Assembly (NCBI RefSeq): GCF_039680535.1
Contig: NZ_JBDKSS010000008.1
Location: 1 to 64,000, forward strand
Direction of reading: 5' to 3'
DNA length: 64,000 bases
Origin: Parvibaculum sp039680535
GTDB lineage: Bacteria > Pseudomonadota > Alphaproteobacteria > Parvibaculales > Parvibaculaceae
In this document: positions 1 through 6,963 of the stretch, one piece after another
How the letters are laid out: every line of letters starts with the position of its first letter
Numbering within the stretch: position 1 is the stretch's first letter
The notes under the pieces: generated by a model
The model's input: only the letters and a program-made list of their open reading frames with translations
Told to the model about the DNA's origin: nothing
Databases searched by the model: none
Made by a program: the position numbers and the translations under genes

Positions 1-360
1 CTTGTCGGCATCTTCAAGCGCGCGCTGATACTCGCCGATATCGCGCAAGGCGTTCGACCGATTGGCGTAGATCATCCCGTCATTCGGCGCATATTTGAGC
101 GCTTCGGTGTAGTCGACGACGGAACGCTTGGAATCCCCGAGATTGCGATAGGCGACGCCGCGATTGATGAACGCCGCGGCGAGGTCTTCCCTGGCCAGCT
201 GCCCGGACTCGATCGCCTTGGTGCAGTAGCCGATCGCGGATTTGTCATTGCCGCTGCGAAACTGCTCGTAGCAAAGCGTGTTGTCGTCAACGGCATCGGC
301 ATGGGCGACCGCCGGTGACAACCCGGCAATAAGAAAACTGGCAACCAGAAAACGCTTCAT
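1..360 (-). CDS. TPR-repeat secreted protein, 3' part outside the window
   Basis: The first 120 codons of a minus-strand gene that runs off the left edge. The N-terminus is a clear signal peptide (MKRFLVASFLIAGL..., probable cleavage after AHA near residue 21), so the protein should be periplasmic or exported. After it come helix pairs of tetratricopeptide type, with the usual small/aromatic spacing (AFINRGVAYRNLG, then AEALKYAPN-like turns). Two cysteines (residues 30 and 46) lie in the first pair. No catalytic domain is visible; TPR proteins serve as binding scaffolds. The start at 360 is chosen because the signal peptide begins there. Sure of the class, not of the role. Confidence 0.75.
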   Translation of the reverse strand, partial: MKRFLVASFLIAGLSPAVAHADAVDDNTLCYEQFRSGNDKSAIGYCTKAIESGQLAREDLAAAFINRGVAYRNLGDSKRSVVDYTEALKYAPNDGMIYANRSNALRDIGEYQRALEDADK

Positions 361-441
361 CCGTTTCCTCCACATGGAACGGACCGACCGTAGCCTTGTT
401 CAAGGCCGGAGGGAACGAAGAGAGAGATACCCGCTTATCCT

Positions 442-454
442 ACTCCCACTCAAT
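442..454 (-). repeat. guaA 3'-end-like remnant (candidate attachment site)
   Basis: On the minus strand this reads ATT GAG TGG GAG then a TAG stop, that is IEWE-stop, the conserved GuaA C-terminus. It matches the real guaA end (6966-6978) at 12 of 13 bases, in the same orientation. The guaA 3' end is a known integration site for genomic islands. The match is short, so chance cannot be excluded. Confidence 0.4.
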
Positions 455-472
455 GGGTTTGGATCATGATAG

Positions 473-498
473 CGCGCTGATTTTTCAGCGCGAATTTT
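473..498 (+). terminator. Orphan Rho-independent terminator-like hairpin
   Basis: Perfect 8-bp stem (CGCGCTGA/TCAGCGCG) with a TTTT loop, followed by AATTTTT on the plus strand. No plus-strand gene lies upstream, so it is an orphan and may be left over from a rearrangement next to the remnant at 442-454. Confidence 0.45.
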
Positions 499-608
499 TG
501 GCGCCGCCGTCAAACGCGATTGTCCGTTGCGACAGAAGTTTCCGCTGCCGATTTTCAAGGACAATTCGCGCCATTCGGATTCGACCAGGTTGCGACCCTC
601 CGCATAAT

Positions 609-628
609 ACTTAGGTATTGCCCTAAGT
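609..628. promoter_or_regulatory. Candidate ArsR-family operator
   Basis: Perfect 7-bp inverted repeat ACTTAGG-N6-CCTAAGT, about 65 bases before the GTG start of the ArsR-type gene. Such dyads near the promoter are the usual autoregulatory sites of ArsR proteins. The assignment is inferred from position and symmetry. Confidence 0.4.
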
Positions 629-693
629 GTTAGCTGCGCCTATAAAGGCTCACCGAATGGCCGCTCGAAGGCGCAATGCCTGGGGAGATCGCA

Positions 694-1077
694 GTGACAC
701 CAAAGATGGAGGGCAGCGCGGGACGGCGCAGCGGCGGGGTGCCCAAACCGGCCGTCGTGGATCGCGTCTTTCGCGCGCTATCGGACCCGACCCGGCGCGA
801 TGTTCTGGAACGGCTCACCTCGCGGTCAGCATCCGTGAGCGAGCTTGCGGCGTCCTACGACATGGCCCTGCCCTCGTTTGTGGAGCATCTCAGGGTGCTC
901 GAAGGAAGCGGGCTCGTCCGGTCGCGCAAGATCGGCCGTGTACGCACATATGAACTCGCCCCTGAGCAGATGAAAGTCGCCGAGGACTGGCTCGGGCATC
1001 AACGCAAGCTCTGGGAACGACGCCTCGACCAACTCGACAGCTACTTGTTGAAAATGAAGCAGGAGGAATCCGAATGA
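694..1077 (+). CDS. ArsR-family winged-helix transcriptional regulator
   Basis: A 127-residue DNA-binding regulator. The family signature is plain: FRALSDPTRRDVLERLT, then SVSELA, then a recognition helix around MALPSFVEHLRVLEGSGLV and the wing (RKIGRVRTYEL). No metal-binding cysteine pair is seen, so it belongs with the ArsR members that sit next to AHSA1-type genes rather than with metal sensors. I chose the GTG at 694 because GGGGAG lies six bases before it; an in-frame ATG at 676 has a poor ribosome site. Its stop overlaps the ATG of the next gene (ATGA), so the two are co-translated. It probably represses this pair through the dyad at 609-628. Confidence 0.85.
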   Translation: MTPKMEGSAGRRSGGVPKPAVVDRVFRALSDPTRRDVLERLTSRSASVSELAASYDMALPSFVEHLRVLEGSGLVRSRKIGRVRTYELAPEQMKVAEDWLGHQRKLWERRLDQLDSYLLKMKQEESE

Positions 1078-1565
1078 CATCGCCTATCATCAAGATCGAC
1101 CCTGACCGGGATTTGGTGCTTGAGCGCGAGATCGACGTACCGGTCGAGCTCGTCTGGAAAGCCTGGACGACCCCGGAACATCTGCGCCAGTGGTTCGCGC
1201 CGAAGCCCTGGTCGATCACCTCCTGCGATCTGGATCTGCGTCCAGGCGGCGCGCTCAACTTCGTCATGCGGTCGCCGGAGGGGCAAGAGTACCCGAACAC
1301 GCAATGCTATCTCGAAGTCACGCCGTTTGAACGGCTGATCCTCACAGACACATTGCAGGGCGGCTATAGGCCGTCGGCCGAGCCGTTCTTCACAGCGGTC
1401 CTGGAGTTCGCCAGGAACGGGGCGGGGACCCGCTACAAGGCCATGGCCATTCACGGTGACGGCGAAGCCCGAAAGAAACACGAACAAATGGGCTTCCACG
1501 ATGGCTGGGGCACCGTGCTCACCCAAATGGTGGAATACATCAAGGTCGGAGGCGTGCGGCCCTAG
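1074..1565 (+). CDS. SRPBCC (AHSA1-type START-like) domain protein
   Basis: A 163-residue protein of the Bet v1/START-like fold. The N-terminal strand LVLEREIDVPVELVWKAWTTP followed by EHLRQWFAPKPW is typical of the AHSA1/CalC branch, and the long C-terminal helix (HDGWGTVLTQMVEYIK) closes the hydrophobic cavity. Proteins of this branch bind hydrophobic ligands; the ligand here cannot be told. The gene overlaps the ArsR-type gene by 4 bp, a common pairing in which the regulator and the binding protein respond to the same compound. No signal peptide: cytoplasmic. Confidence 0.85.
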   Translation: MTSPIIKIDPDRDLVLEREIDVPVELVWKAWTTPEHLRQWFAPKPWSITSCDLDLRPGGALNFVMRSPEGQEYPNTQCYLEVTPFERLILTDTLQGGYRPSAEPFFTAVLEFARNGAGTRYKAMAIHGDGEARKKHEQMGFHDGWGTVLTQMVEYIKVGGVRP

Positions 1566-1684
1566 CCCGGGACGTCGAACGTCAAAGGACACTCAGCGCG
1601 TGGAAGGCATATCTGCCAGCGCGCTGAGATGTCCGAATGGGTGGGTATACTGATCGAACTCAGACTGGCCTTTAAAAAGCGACC

Positions 1685-2650
1685 TTACCCCTCCGGCGCT
1701 CCAATCATGTCCACCCGCGTCGCATGCCGGCCGCCGTCAAACCGGCGAGCGGCTCTGTAACGCCCAGGCGATAGGCCATGATGTCGGCGGAAGAGCTTCG
1801 AAAACGCGGGCGCGGTCTCATAGCCGACACGGGTCGCAATCCGTGCAATCCCTTCGTCGCTTGTTTCGAGCAGAAACGCAGCCTCCGACATCCGGCGTGC
1901 GATCAGGTAGCGGTACATTGACTCGCCAACGAGCTGGGTGAAGCGTGCCGAAAATGCCGAACGACCAAGCCCCACTCTTTGCCCGAGGTCGCCAAGGGTC
2001 CACGGCCGATCCGGTCGTTCGTGGATCAACTTGAGAGCTGGTCCTATGTGAGGGTCCGCCATCGCCCCCAGCCACCCGCCTTCTCCGGGACCGAGAGACT
2101 TGATCCAGCTTCGCAGCACCTCGACGAAGAGCACTTCCGTCAGACGTGAGAGCGCGACGCCTTGGCCGGGGCGCTCAAGCGCCGCCTCGCTTACCATTCG
2201 CTGCAGAATCGCATCGAGCCACCCCCCGTCCTCCATCGGCTTCAGGAGAAGCACGGGCGGAAGTAATTCCAGTACGCTGCCTCGTGAGGGCCGCGCCACG
2301 GTGAAATTGCCGCAAATCATTATCGACTGCGGCTGCGCGCTTCCGCCGTGACGGACGACGCCAAGACGTCCGGTCGGCCGATCAAGGTCGAGCACCGGTA
2401 ACGGCTCCGTCTGGCTATCCGAATAAATCAAATGCGGCTCGCCACGTGTGACGACAACAAAGTCGCCCTCAGTCATGTGGATTTCTTGTCCCTCTTCGAG
2501 CACGAGGGTAGCTGAACCACGACTGAGATAATGGAACAGGGCGTAAGGGCGCTCTGGCAATGCCAGGCTCCATGGATGGCCGAGCTCGAAGTGGAATAGC
2601 AAAGTCCCACCGAGGCGGATGCGATCAAGCACTTGGGCGAGAATGTCCAT
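1685..2650 (-). CDS. AraC-family regulator with cupin domain, foreign C-terminal tail
   Basis: A 321-residue regulator. Residues 1-180 form the AraC-type cupin domain (MDILAQVLDRIRLGGT start, GHPWSLALPERPYALFHYL). The C-terminal hundred residues carry the two helix-turn-helix units ending in the family signature RVGYETAPAFSKLFRRHHGLSPGRYR. The last 20 residues (FDGGRHATRVDMIGAPEG) do not belong to AraC proteins: they match the C-terminus of RpiB encoded at 3925-4374. The gene has thus been joined to an rpiB 3' end. I take the ATG at 2650; the frame is open further upstream but that part is not conserved-looking. It is divergent from the hydrolase at 2860 and likely controls it. Confidence 0.85.
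   Translation of the reverse strand: MDILAQVLDRIRLGGTLLFHFELGHPWSLALPERPYALFHYLSRGSATLVLEEGQEIHMTEGDFVVVTRGEPHLIYSDSQTEPLPVLDLDRPTGRLGVVRHGGSAQPQSIMICGNFTVARPSRGSVLELLPPVLLLKPMEDGGWLDAILQRMVSEAALERPGQGVALSRLTEVLFVEVLRSWIKSLGPGEGGWLGAMADPHIGPALKLIHERPDRPWTLGDLGQRVGLGRSAFSARFTQLVGESMYRYLIARRMSEAAFLLETSDEGIARIATRVGYETAPAFSKLFRRHHGLSPGRYRAARRFDGGRHATRVDMIGAPEG
1691..1745 (-). repeat. Copy 1 of rpiB 3'-end repeat, inside the AraC gene
   Basis: Aligns without gaps with 3931-3985 (offset 2240) at roughly 84% over the first 50 bases, including an exact run CGCATGCCGGCCGCC. Same orientation and same reading frame as in rpiB. Confidence 0.75.
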
Positions 2651-2859
2651 CCCCTCAACATGACACGGTGGACGGTCAGACACAATATTTGGACGATTGG
2701 TCTCTAACGTCCGAGCCCTTGTTCGTATTACTCCTCTCAAGGCGACCCAACAGGTTGCGGCAGGCAATTTGACATAGCGGCAGATGGAAGAGCCGCGACG
2801 TTGCCGAAAATCACGCCCATTCCGCGCCCCTCACGGTCCTCGTCTAACAGGAGCAATCA
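2651..2859. promoter_or_regulatory. Divergent promoter region of araC-like gene and hydrolase
   Basis: 209 bases between two gene starts pointing away from each other. It must hold both promoters and probably the AraC binding site. I see no strong dyad. A ribosome site (AGGAGCAATCA) precedes the hydrolase start. Confidence 0.45.
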
Positions 2860-3630
2860 ATGCGAAATCTTCTACTCTCAGTCGCCACTATCCTCATGGC
2901 CGGAGCAACAGGCGCCGCACCCGCCCAAGCGGCCCAATTGCCCAAGGGGGCGGCTCGCAATGTCGTGCTCGTCCATGGCGCTTTCGTCGACCAGACGAGC
3001 TGGAAGCCCGTTGCCGATATCCTCACGAAAAAGGGCTACAACGTAACGCTTGTCGAAAATCCGCTCACCTCCCTCGCAGCGGATGTCGATGCCACCAAAC
3101 AGGCGCTCGCGAAGCAGAACGGCAAGACCGTGCTCGTTGGCCACTCCTGGGGCGGCGTGGTCATCACGCAGGCAGGTGATGATCCCAAGGTCTCGGCGCT
3201 CGTCTACGTATCCGCATTCGCGCCCGACGTGGGACAATCTCTGGCGACCTTAGCCAAGAGCGGTCCGGCGACTGAAGGCACGGCGGCGATTCATCCCGAC
3301 GAAAAGGGCAACCTCTACATCGATCCCAAAGTGTTTCCTTCAGCCGTTGCGGCTGACCTTCCGCCGGAAATCGCCGAAGCTTTGGCAAGCCATCAGCTTC
3401 CATTGAACCACACAGCGTTCGAAGCCCCGGTCGATACAGCCGCCTGGCGCGACAAGCCGACGCTCTACGTGATCAGCACAAAGGACAAGGTTGTCGCGCC
3501 CGAGGTCCAGAAGATGTTCGCTACCATGATGCATGCCCAGACGACGGAGGTCGCGGGCAGCCATGCCTCGCTCGTCGTTCATGCGAAGGAAGTCGCTGAG
3601 GCCATTGAAAAGGCCACGCTCGTCAATTGA
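2860..3630 (+). CDS. Secreted alpha/beta-fold hydrolase
   Basis: A 256-residue hydrolase exported by a signal peptide (residues 1-25, MRNLLLSVATILMAGATG..., cleavage near AQA). The core shows the oxyanion-hole segment VVLVHGAFVD (residues 35-44), the nucleophile elbow GHSWGG with Ser96, an aspartate in STKDKV (Asp209) and the histidine in GSHASL (His235), so the triad is complete. The closest family is the small esterase-like group with a HGAF motif, found widely in rhizobia; substrate unknown. An AGGAG ribosome site lies before the ATG. Divergent from the AraC-type regulator, and followed by a strong hairpin. Confidence 0.85.
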   Translation: MRNLLLSVATILMAGATGAAPAQAAQLPKGAARNVVLVHGAFVDQTSWKPVADILTKKGYNVTLVENPLTSLAADVDATKQALAKQNGKTVLVGHSWGGVVITQAGDDPKVSALVYVSAFAPDVGQSLATLAKSGPATEGTAAIHPDEKGNLYIDPKVFPSAVAADLPPEIAEALASHQLPLNHTAFEAPVDTAAWRDKPTLYVISTKDKVVAPEVQKMFATMMHAQTTEVAGSHASLVVHAKEVAEAIEKATLVN

Positions 3631-3636
3631 CGATAC

Positions 3637-3664
3637 TGCTCCCGGCACTTTCGTGCCGGGAGCA
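3637..3664 (+). terminator. Hairpin terminator after the hydrolase gene
   Basis: Perfect 12-bp stem (TGCTCCCGGCAC paired with GTGCCGGGAGCA) with a TTTC loop, seven bases after the hydrolase stop. There is no T tract, so it may act with Rho or as an RNA 3'-end stabiliser. Confidence 0.6.
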
Positions 3665-3924
3665 CCCACGCGTACTCAGCGGACTATGGAAGGCCTCGGA
3701 CCGCGAACTGCGCGGGCCCGTCCAAGACATCAGAAGCAGCAGCCATATCCTTGAGCAAGGTCTCGGCCGCTGCGTCACGCCGACTACTCTCCCTCGAATA
3801 GTGTGTGCCAAGCTTGCGGAGAACGACATGATCGACTTCGATACCCAAGCTTGGCCACCGATCCCAAGGAGGCGATCCAGAGCGTCGCGCGAGGGCAGCC
3901 CTGGACCGTCGTTCAACGACGGCG

Positions 3925-4374
3925 CTACCGCTCCAGCGCCCCGATCATCTCTACGCGCGTCGCATGCCGGCCGCCTTCGAACCGGGCGGTCAGGAACGCA
4001 TCCACGATATCGAGCGCCAGCCCTTCGCCCACCACGCGCACGCCAATCGACAGCATGTTGGCATCGTTGTGCTGGCGGATCATGCGGGCTGAAAAGGTGT
4101 CTGCGCAGACGCCGCAACGGATGCCCTTTACCTTGTTCGCCGCCATCATGATGCCCTGGCCGGTGCCGCACAGGATGATGCCAAACCGGCAATCGCCCGA
4201 AGCGACGAGCCGCGCCGCCGCTTCGCCGTGTTCAGGATAGTGCGTGCTCTCCGGTGTCGTCGGTCCGATGTCGACCGCCGTCCAGCCCTGCGCCGTGATA
4301 TGGGCGGCAATGACCTGCCGGAGCTGAATGGCAGCGTGGTCGCTGGAGAGGACGATGCGGTTGCTGGCTGTCAT
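3925..4374 (-). CDS. rpiB: Ribose-5-phosphate isomerase B
   Basis: A 149-residue RpiB/LacAB-family isomerase that interconverts ribose 5-phosphate and ribulose 5-phosphate in the pentose phosphate pathway. Visible motifs: SSDHAA near the N-terminus (phosphate-binding Asp/His), GIILCGTGQGIMMAANK with the catalytic cysteine and the anion-hole glycines, and the conserved RxxNDANMLSIG segment. Length is normal for the family. Cytoplasmic. Its last 20 codons are duplicated at the end of the AraC-type gene at 1685. Immediately upstream sits a guaA-end-like remnant and then a LysR-type gene, so the gene lies in a rearranged region and may itself have arrived with it. Confidence 0.93.
   Translation of the reverse strand: MTASNRIVLSSDHAAIQLRQVIAAHITAQGWTAVDIGPTTPESTHYPEHGEAAARLVASGDCRFGIILCGTGQGIMMAANKVKGIRCGVCADTFSARMIRQHNDANMLSIGVRVVGEGLALDIVDAFLTARFEGGRHATRVEMIGALER
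3931..3985 (-). repeat. Copy 2 of rpiB 3'-end repeat, in rpiB itself
   Basis: Direct partner of 1691-1745. Here the sequence is in its native place, encoding RFEGGRHATRVEMIGALER at the end of RpiB. Confidence 0.75.
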
Positions 4375-4436
4375 GGAGAAGTGGTCCTGTTTCCCGAAGC
4401 AATTTGATGGCTTGGCCGAGCCGGATCAACTCGCAC

Positions 4437-4463
4437 CCCACTCTCACGCGATCGTTCCCGGCG
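4437..4463 (-). repeat. Second guaA 3'-end-like remnant
   Basis: Aligns with the true guaA end at 6963-6989 (offset 2526): an exact 15-bp run CGATCGTTCCCGGCG and about 24 of 29 bases overall. On the minus strand it reads PGTI, then AGC-type divergence and a stop where GuaA has PGTIEWE-stop. It abuts the stop codon of the LysR-type gene. Consistent with an old attachment site bounding the LysR/efflux segment. Confidence 0.5.
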
Positions 4464-4465
4464 CC

Positions 4466-5356
4466 TCACCTTGTGCAAATCTCCCGCACACAGGCTCGCA
4501 ACCAGCGATGCGCCGGATCGGCATCGAGCCTCGGGTGCCAGAGCAGTGAAACCGAGATATCCGGAACGGAGACCGGGAGTGGAAAGCTATGCATTCCCTC
4601 GCGCAGGTTTCCTGTATGTCGTTCCGGAACGCTGGCGATCAGGTCAGTCGCGCGGGCGAGAGACAAGGCAGACGAAAAGCCGCCGACGACTGTCGCGATG
4701 TCGCGCTCCAGCCCGAGCATGGTCAAAGCGTCGTCGATCGGCCCCCGATCGAGGCCTCGTCGCGAGACGAGAATGTGCCTGCCGGCCGCATAGCGGGCGG
4801 GTGTAATCTTCCCCCGGCTCAACGCATGCCCCTTGCGCACGACACCGATGAAGCGGTCGCGGAAAAGCGCCTGTACGCGCACCTCCGGCCCTGTGGCCTC
4901 CCCCACGACACCTGTTTCCAGATCGACGGTCCCATCGCGCAGGGACGCGCTATCCCGGTCCAGCTTGGCTACGAAGCGAAGTTGCACGCCCGGAGCCTCC
5001 TCGCCGACGCGAGCAATGAGATCCGGCCCGAAATTCTCCACGAAACCTTCACTGGTCCGCAGCGCAAACGTCCGGACGAGTTGCTTGAGGTTGAGCTTCT
5101 CGGCAGGACGAAGCACCGCTTCGGCCTCCTGCACAAGCTGACTGACGCGCTCGCGGAGTTCTACTGCCCGTGGTGTGGGAACCAGGCCGCGACCAGCCCT
5201 GACCAGCAGCGGATCGCCCATCGCCTCTCGTAGCCGCGCCAGGGCCCGGCTCATGGCTGAAGGACTCAGCCGCAGCCGTCGGGCGGCGCGCGCAACGCTG
5301 CCCTCCGCGAGCAGCACATCAAGGGTGACGAGCAGGTTGAGATCAGGCTTCGACAT
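4466..5356 (-). CDS. LysR-family transcriptional regulator
   Basis: A 296-residue LysR-type regulator. The N-terminal winged helix is canonical (DLNLLVTLDVLLAEGSVARA, then AARRLRLSPSAMSRALARLREAMGDPLLVR), followed by the linker helix and a periplasmic-binding-protein-like effector domain from about residue 90. Members with this N-terminus resemble the NodD/SyrM-like branch. It is divergent from a DHA2 efflux gene 145 bases away; the classical LysR arrangement is control of that neighbour by an inducer that the pump exports. The intergenic space holds AT-rich interrupted dyads such as GCACGAATAAAGTGC. Confidence 0.9.
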   Translation of the reverse strand: MSKPDLNLLVTLDVLLAEGSVARAARRLRLSPSAMSRALARLREAMGDPLLVRAGRGLVPTPRAVELRERVSQLVQEAEAVLRPAEKLNLKQLVRTFALRTSEGFVENFGPDLIARVGEEAPGVQLRFVAKLDRDSASLRDGTVDLETGVVGEATGPEVRVQALFRDRFIGVVRKGHALSRGKITPARYAAGRHILVSRRGLDRGPIDDALTMLGLERDIATVVGGFSSALSLARATDLIASVPERHTGNLREGMHSFPLPVSVPDISVSLLWHPRLDADPAHRWLRACVREICTR

Positions 5357-5500
5357 ATGCCGACCATAGCACAGCTCGGCCCTGATATAGCGTCAAACGC
5401 ACGAATAAAGTGCAATTGTTGCCAGTTCCGCCATCTCGGGTGCCGGACTACCTTCGCGGCAGCCCGTTCGGGGCATTGCCGGGAAGCGGAGTACCTATCG

Positions 5501-6946
5501 ATGACAATGACTGAAGAACGCAATGAGGCGGAGGCCGGAAGCATGCCTATGGCGACACCGGTCCGCTGGGCCCTGGCCAGCCTTTCGCTGTCCATGCTGA
5601 TGCCTTCGCTCGATACCAGCATAGCCAATGTCGGCCTGCCGACATTGGCTCGAGCCTTCGACGCCTCTTTTCAGGACGTTCAATGGGTCGTGCTGTCCTA
5701 TCTGCTCGCCATCACGACCCTGATCGTCAGTGCGGGGCGGCTCGGCGATATCTTCGGCCGCCGCCGGCTGTTGCTCCTCGGAATCGCGCTGTTCACGGCG
5801 GCCTCGGTCCTGTGCGGCGTTGCGCCAACACTCTGGCTGCTGATCGCCGCTCGCGTTGCGCAGGGACTTGGCGCGGCCCTCATGATGGCTCTTACCGTGG
5901 CCATGGTCGGCGAGACTGTTCCCAAGGCGAAGACCGGCAGCGCCATGGGTCTGCTAGGCACAATGTCCGCGATCGGCACCACCCTCGGCCCATCGCTCGG
6001 CGGCGTCCTGATCGCGGGACTCGGCTGGCCGGTTATCTTTCTCGTCAACCTGCCGCTGGGCCTCCTGAATTTTTTCCTCGCTCATCGCTACTTGCCCGTT
6101 GACCGCCGGGGGCCGAAAGCTGGCCGGGCAGACTTCGACGGTATCGGCACATTGCTGCTCGCACTGACACTCGCGGCCTATGCCCTTTCCATGACGATGG
6201 GTCGCGGCCAGTTCGGCCTGCTCAATATGGCCCTGCTGTCGGCTGCCGCTTTCGGGATTGGGTTGTTTGCATACTCGCAGACGAGGACGCCATCGCCTTT
6301 GCTCCGTCTGGAGATGTTCGGCAACAAGACGCTGTGCGCGAGCCTTGCCATGAGCGCGCTCGTCTCGACGGTGATGATGGCGACGTTGGTTGTCGGGCCG
6401 TTCTATCTTTCTCGCGCACTCGGCCTCGACGCGGCTCTTGTCGGCCTCACGATGTCGGCTGGCCCACTCGTCGCAGCGCTGACCGGCATACCGGCGGGCC
6501 GTATCGTGGATCAATTCGGCGCACCGCGCATGACCGCTGTCGGGCTGGTCGGAATGGTTGCTGGCCTGCTGGCGCTCTCCATGGCATCAGGCATATCCGG
6601 CGCCGCCGGTTACATCGCTGCCATTGTCGTGGTCACCGCCAATTACGCACTGTTCCAGGCAGCCAACAACACGTCCATCATGACGAATATCCGCCCGGAT
6701 CAGCGCGGAGTCGTTTCCGGCATGCTCAGCCTCTCGCGCAATCTGGGGCTCATCACGGGCGCATCAGTCATGGGCGCGGTGTTTACTGCCGCTTCGGCGA
6801 CGACCGACATCACGATGGCGCCGCCTGAAGCCGTCGCGAAAGGCATGCAGATCACCTTCGCGGTTGCGGGCGCCCTAATCGTCGTTGCGCTCGCAGCCGC
6901 ACTCGCGACGCGCTCAGTTCGCCCCGCTATCGCGGAGAACGGCTAA
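5501..6946 (+). CDS. DHA2-family MFS multidrug efflux transporter
   Basis: A 481-residue inner-membrane protein with about fourteen hydrophobic segments, the size and layout of the DHA2 (EmrB/QacA) family of proton-driven drug exporters. Motif A is present after helix 2 (GRLGDIFGRRRLLLL), and the helix 1 signature LDTSIANVGLPTLARAF is that of this family. The ATG at 5501 is chosen because the residues before it lack membrane or family character, while a purine-rich site (GGAAGCGGAG) precedes it. Probably regulated by the divergent LysR protein. No membrane-fusion partner is encoded beside it. Substrates cannot be read from sequence. Confidence 0.9.
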   Translation: MTMTEERNEAEAGSMPMATPVRWALASLSLSMLMPSLDTSIANVGLPTLARAFDASFQDVQWVVLSYLLAITTLIVSAGRLGDIFGRRRLLLLGIALFTAASVLCGVAPTLWLLIAARVAQGLGAALMMALTVAMVGETVPKAKTGSAMGLLGTMSAIGTTLGPSLGGVLIAGLGWPVIFLVNLPLGLLNFFLAHRYLPVDRRGPKAGRADFDGIGTLLLALTLAAYALSMTMGRGQFGLLNMALLSAAAFGIGLFAYSQTRTPSPLLRLEMFGNKTLCASLAMSALVSTVMMATLVVGPFYLSRALGLDAALVGLTMSAGPLVAALTGIPAGRIVDQFGAPRMTAVGLVGMVAGLLALSMASGISGAAGYIAAIVVVTANYALFQAANNTSIMTNIRPDQRGVVSGMLSLSRNLGLITGASVMGAVFTAASATTDITMAPPEAVAKGMQITFAVAGALIVVALAAALATRSVRPAIAENG

Positions 6947-6963
6947 CACTCCAGGCCGTTCTC
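6935..6963. terminator. Bidirectional hairpin between efflux gene and guaA
   Basis: Nine-bp perfect stem GAGAACGGC/GCCGTTCTC with an 11-base loop, spanning the stop codon of the efflux gene and ending next to the guaA stop. It sits between two convergent genes. No T tract, so efficiency is uncertain. Confidence 0.4.

Larger units (their letters stand above)
361..675. other. Non-coding stretch with remnant and hairpins
   Basis: No convincing gene. It holds a short sequence resembling the 3' end of guaA (442-454), a stem-loop followed by T residues (473-498) and a candidate operator (609-628). The short reading frames here lack a ribosome site and any recognisable protein. Confidence 0.6.
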
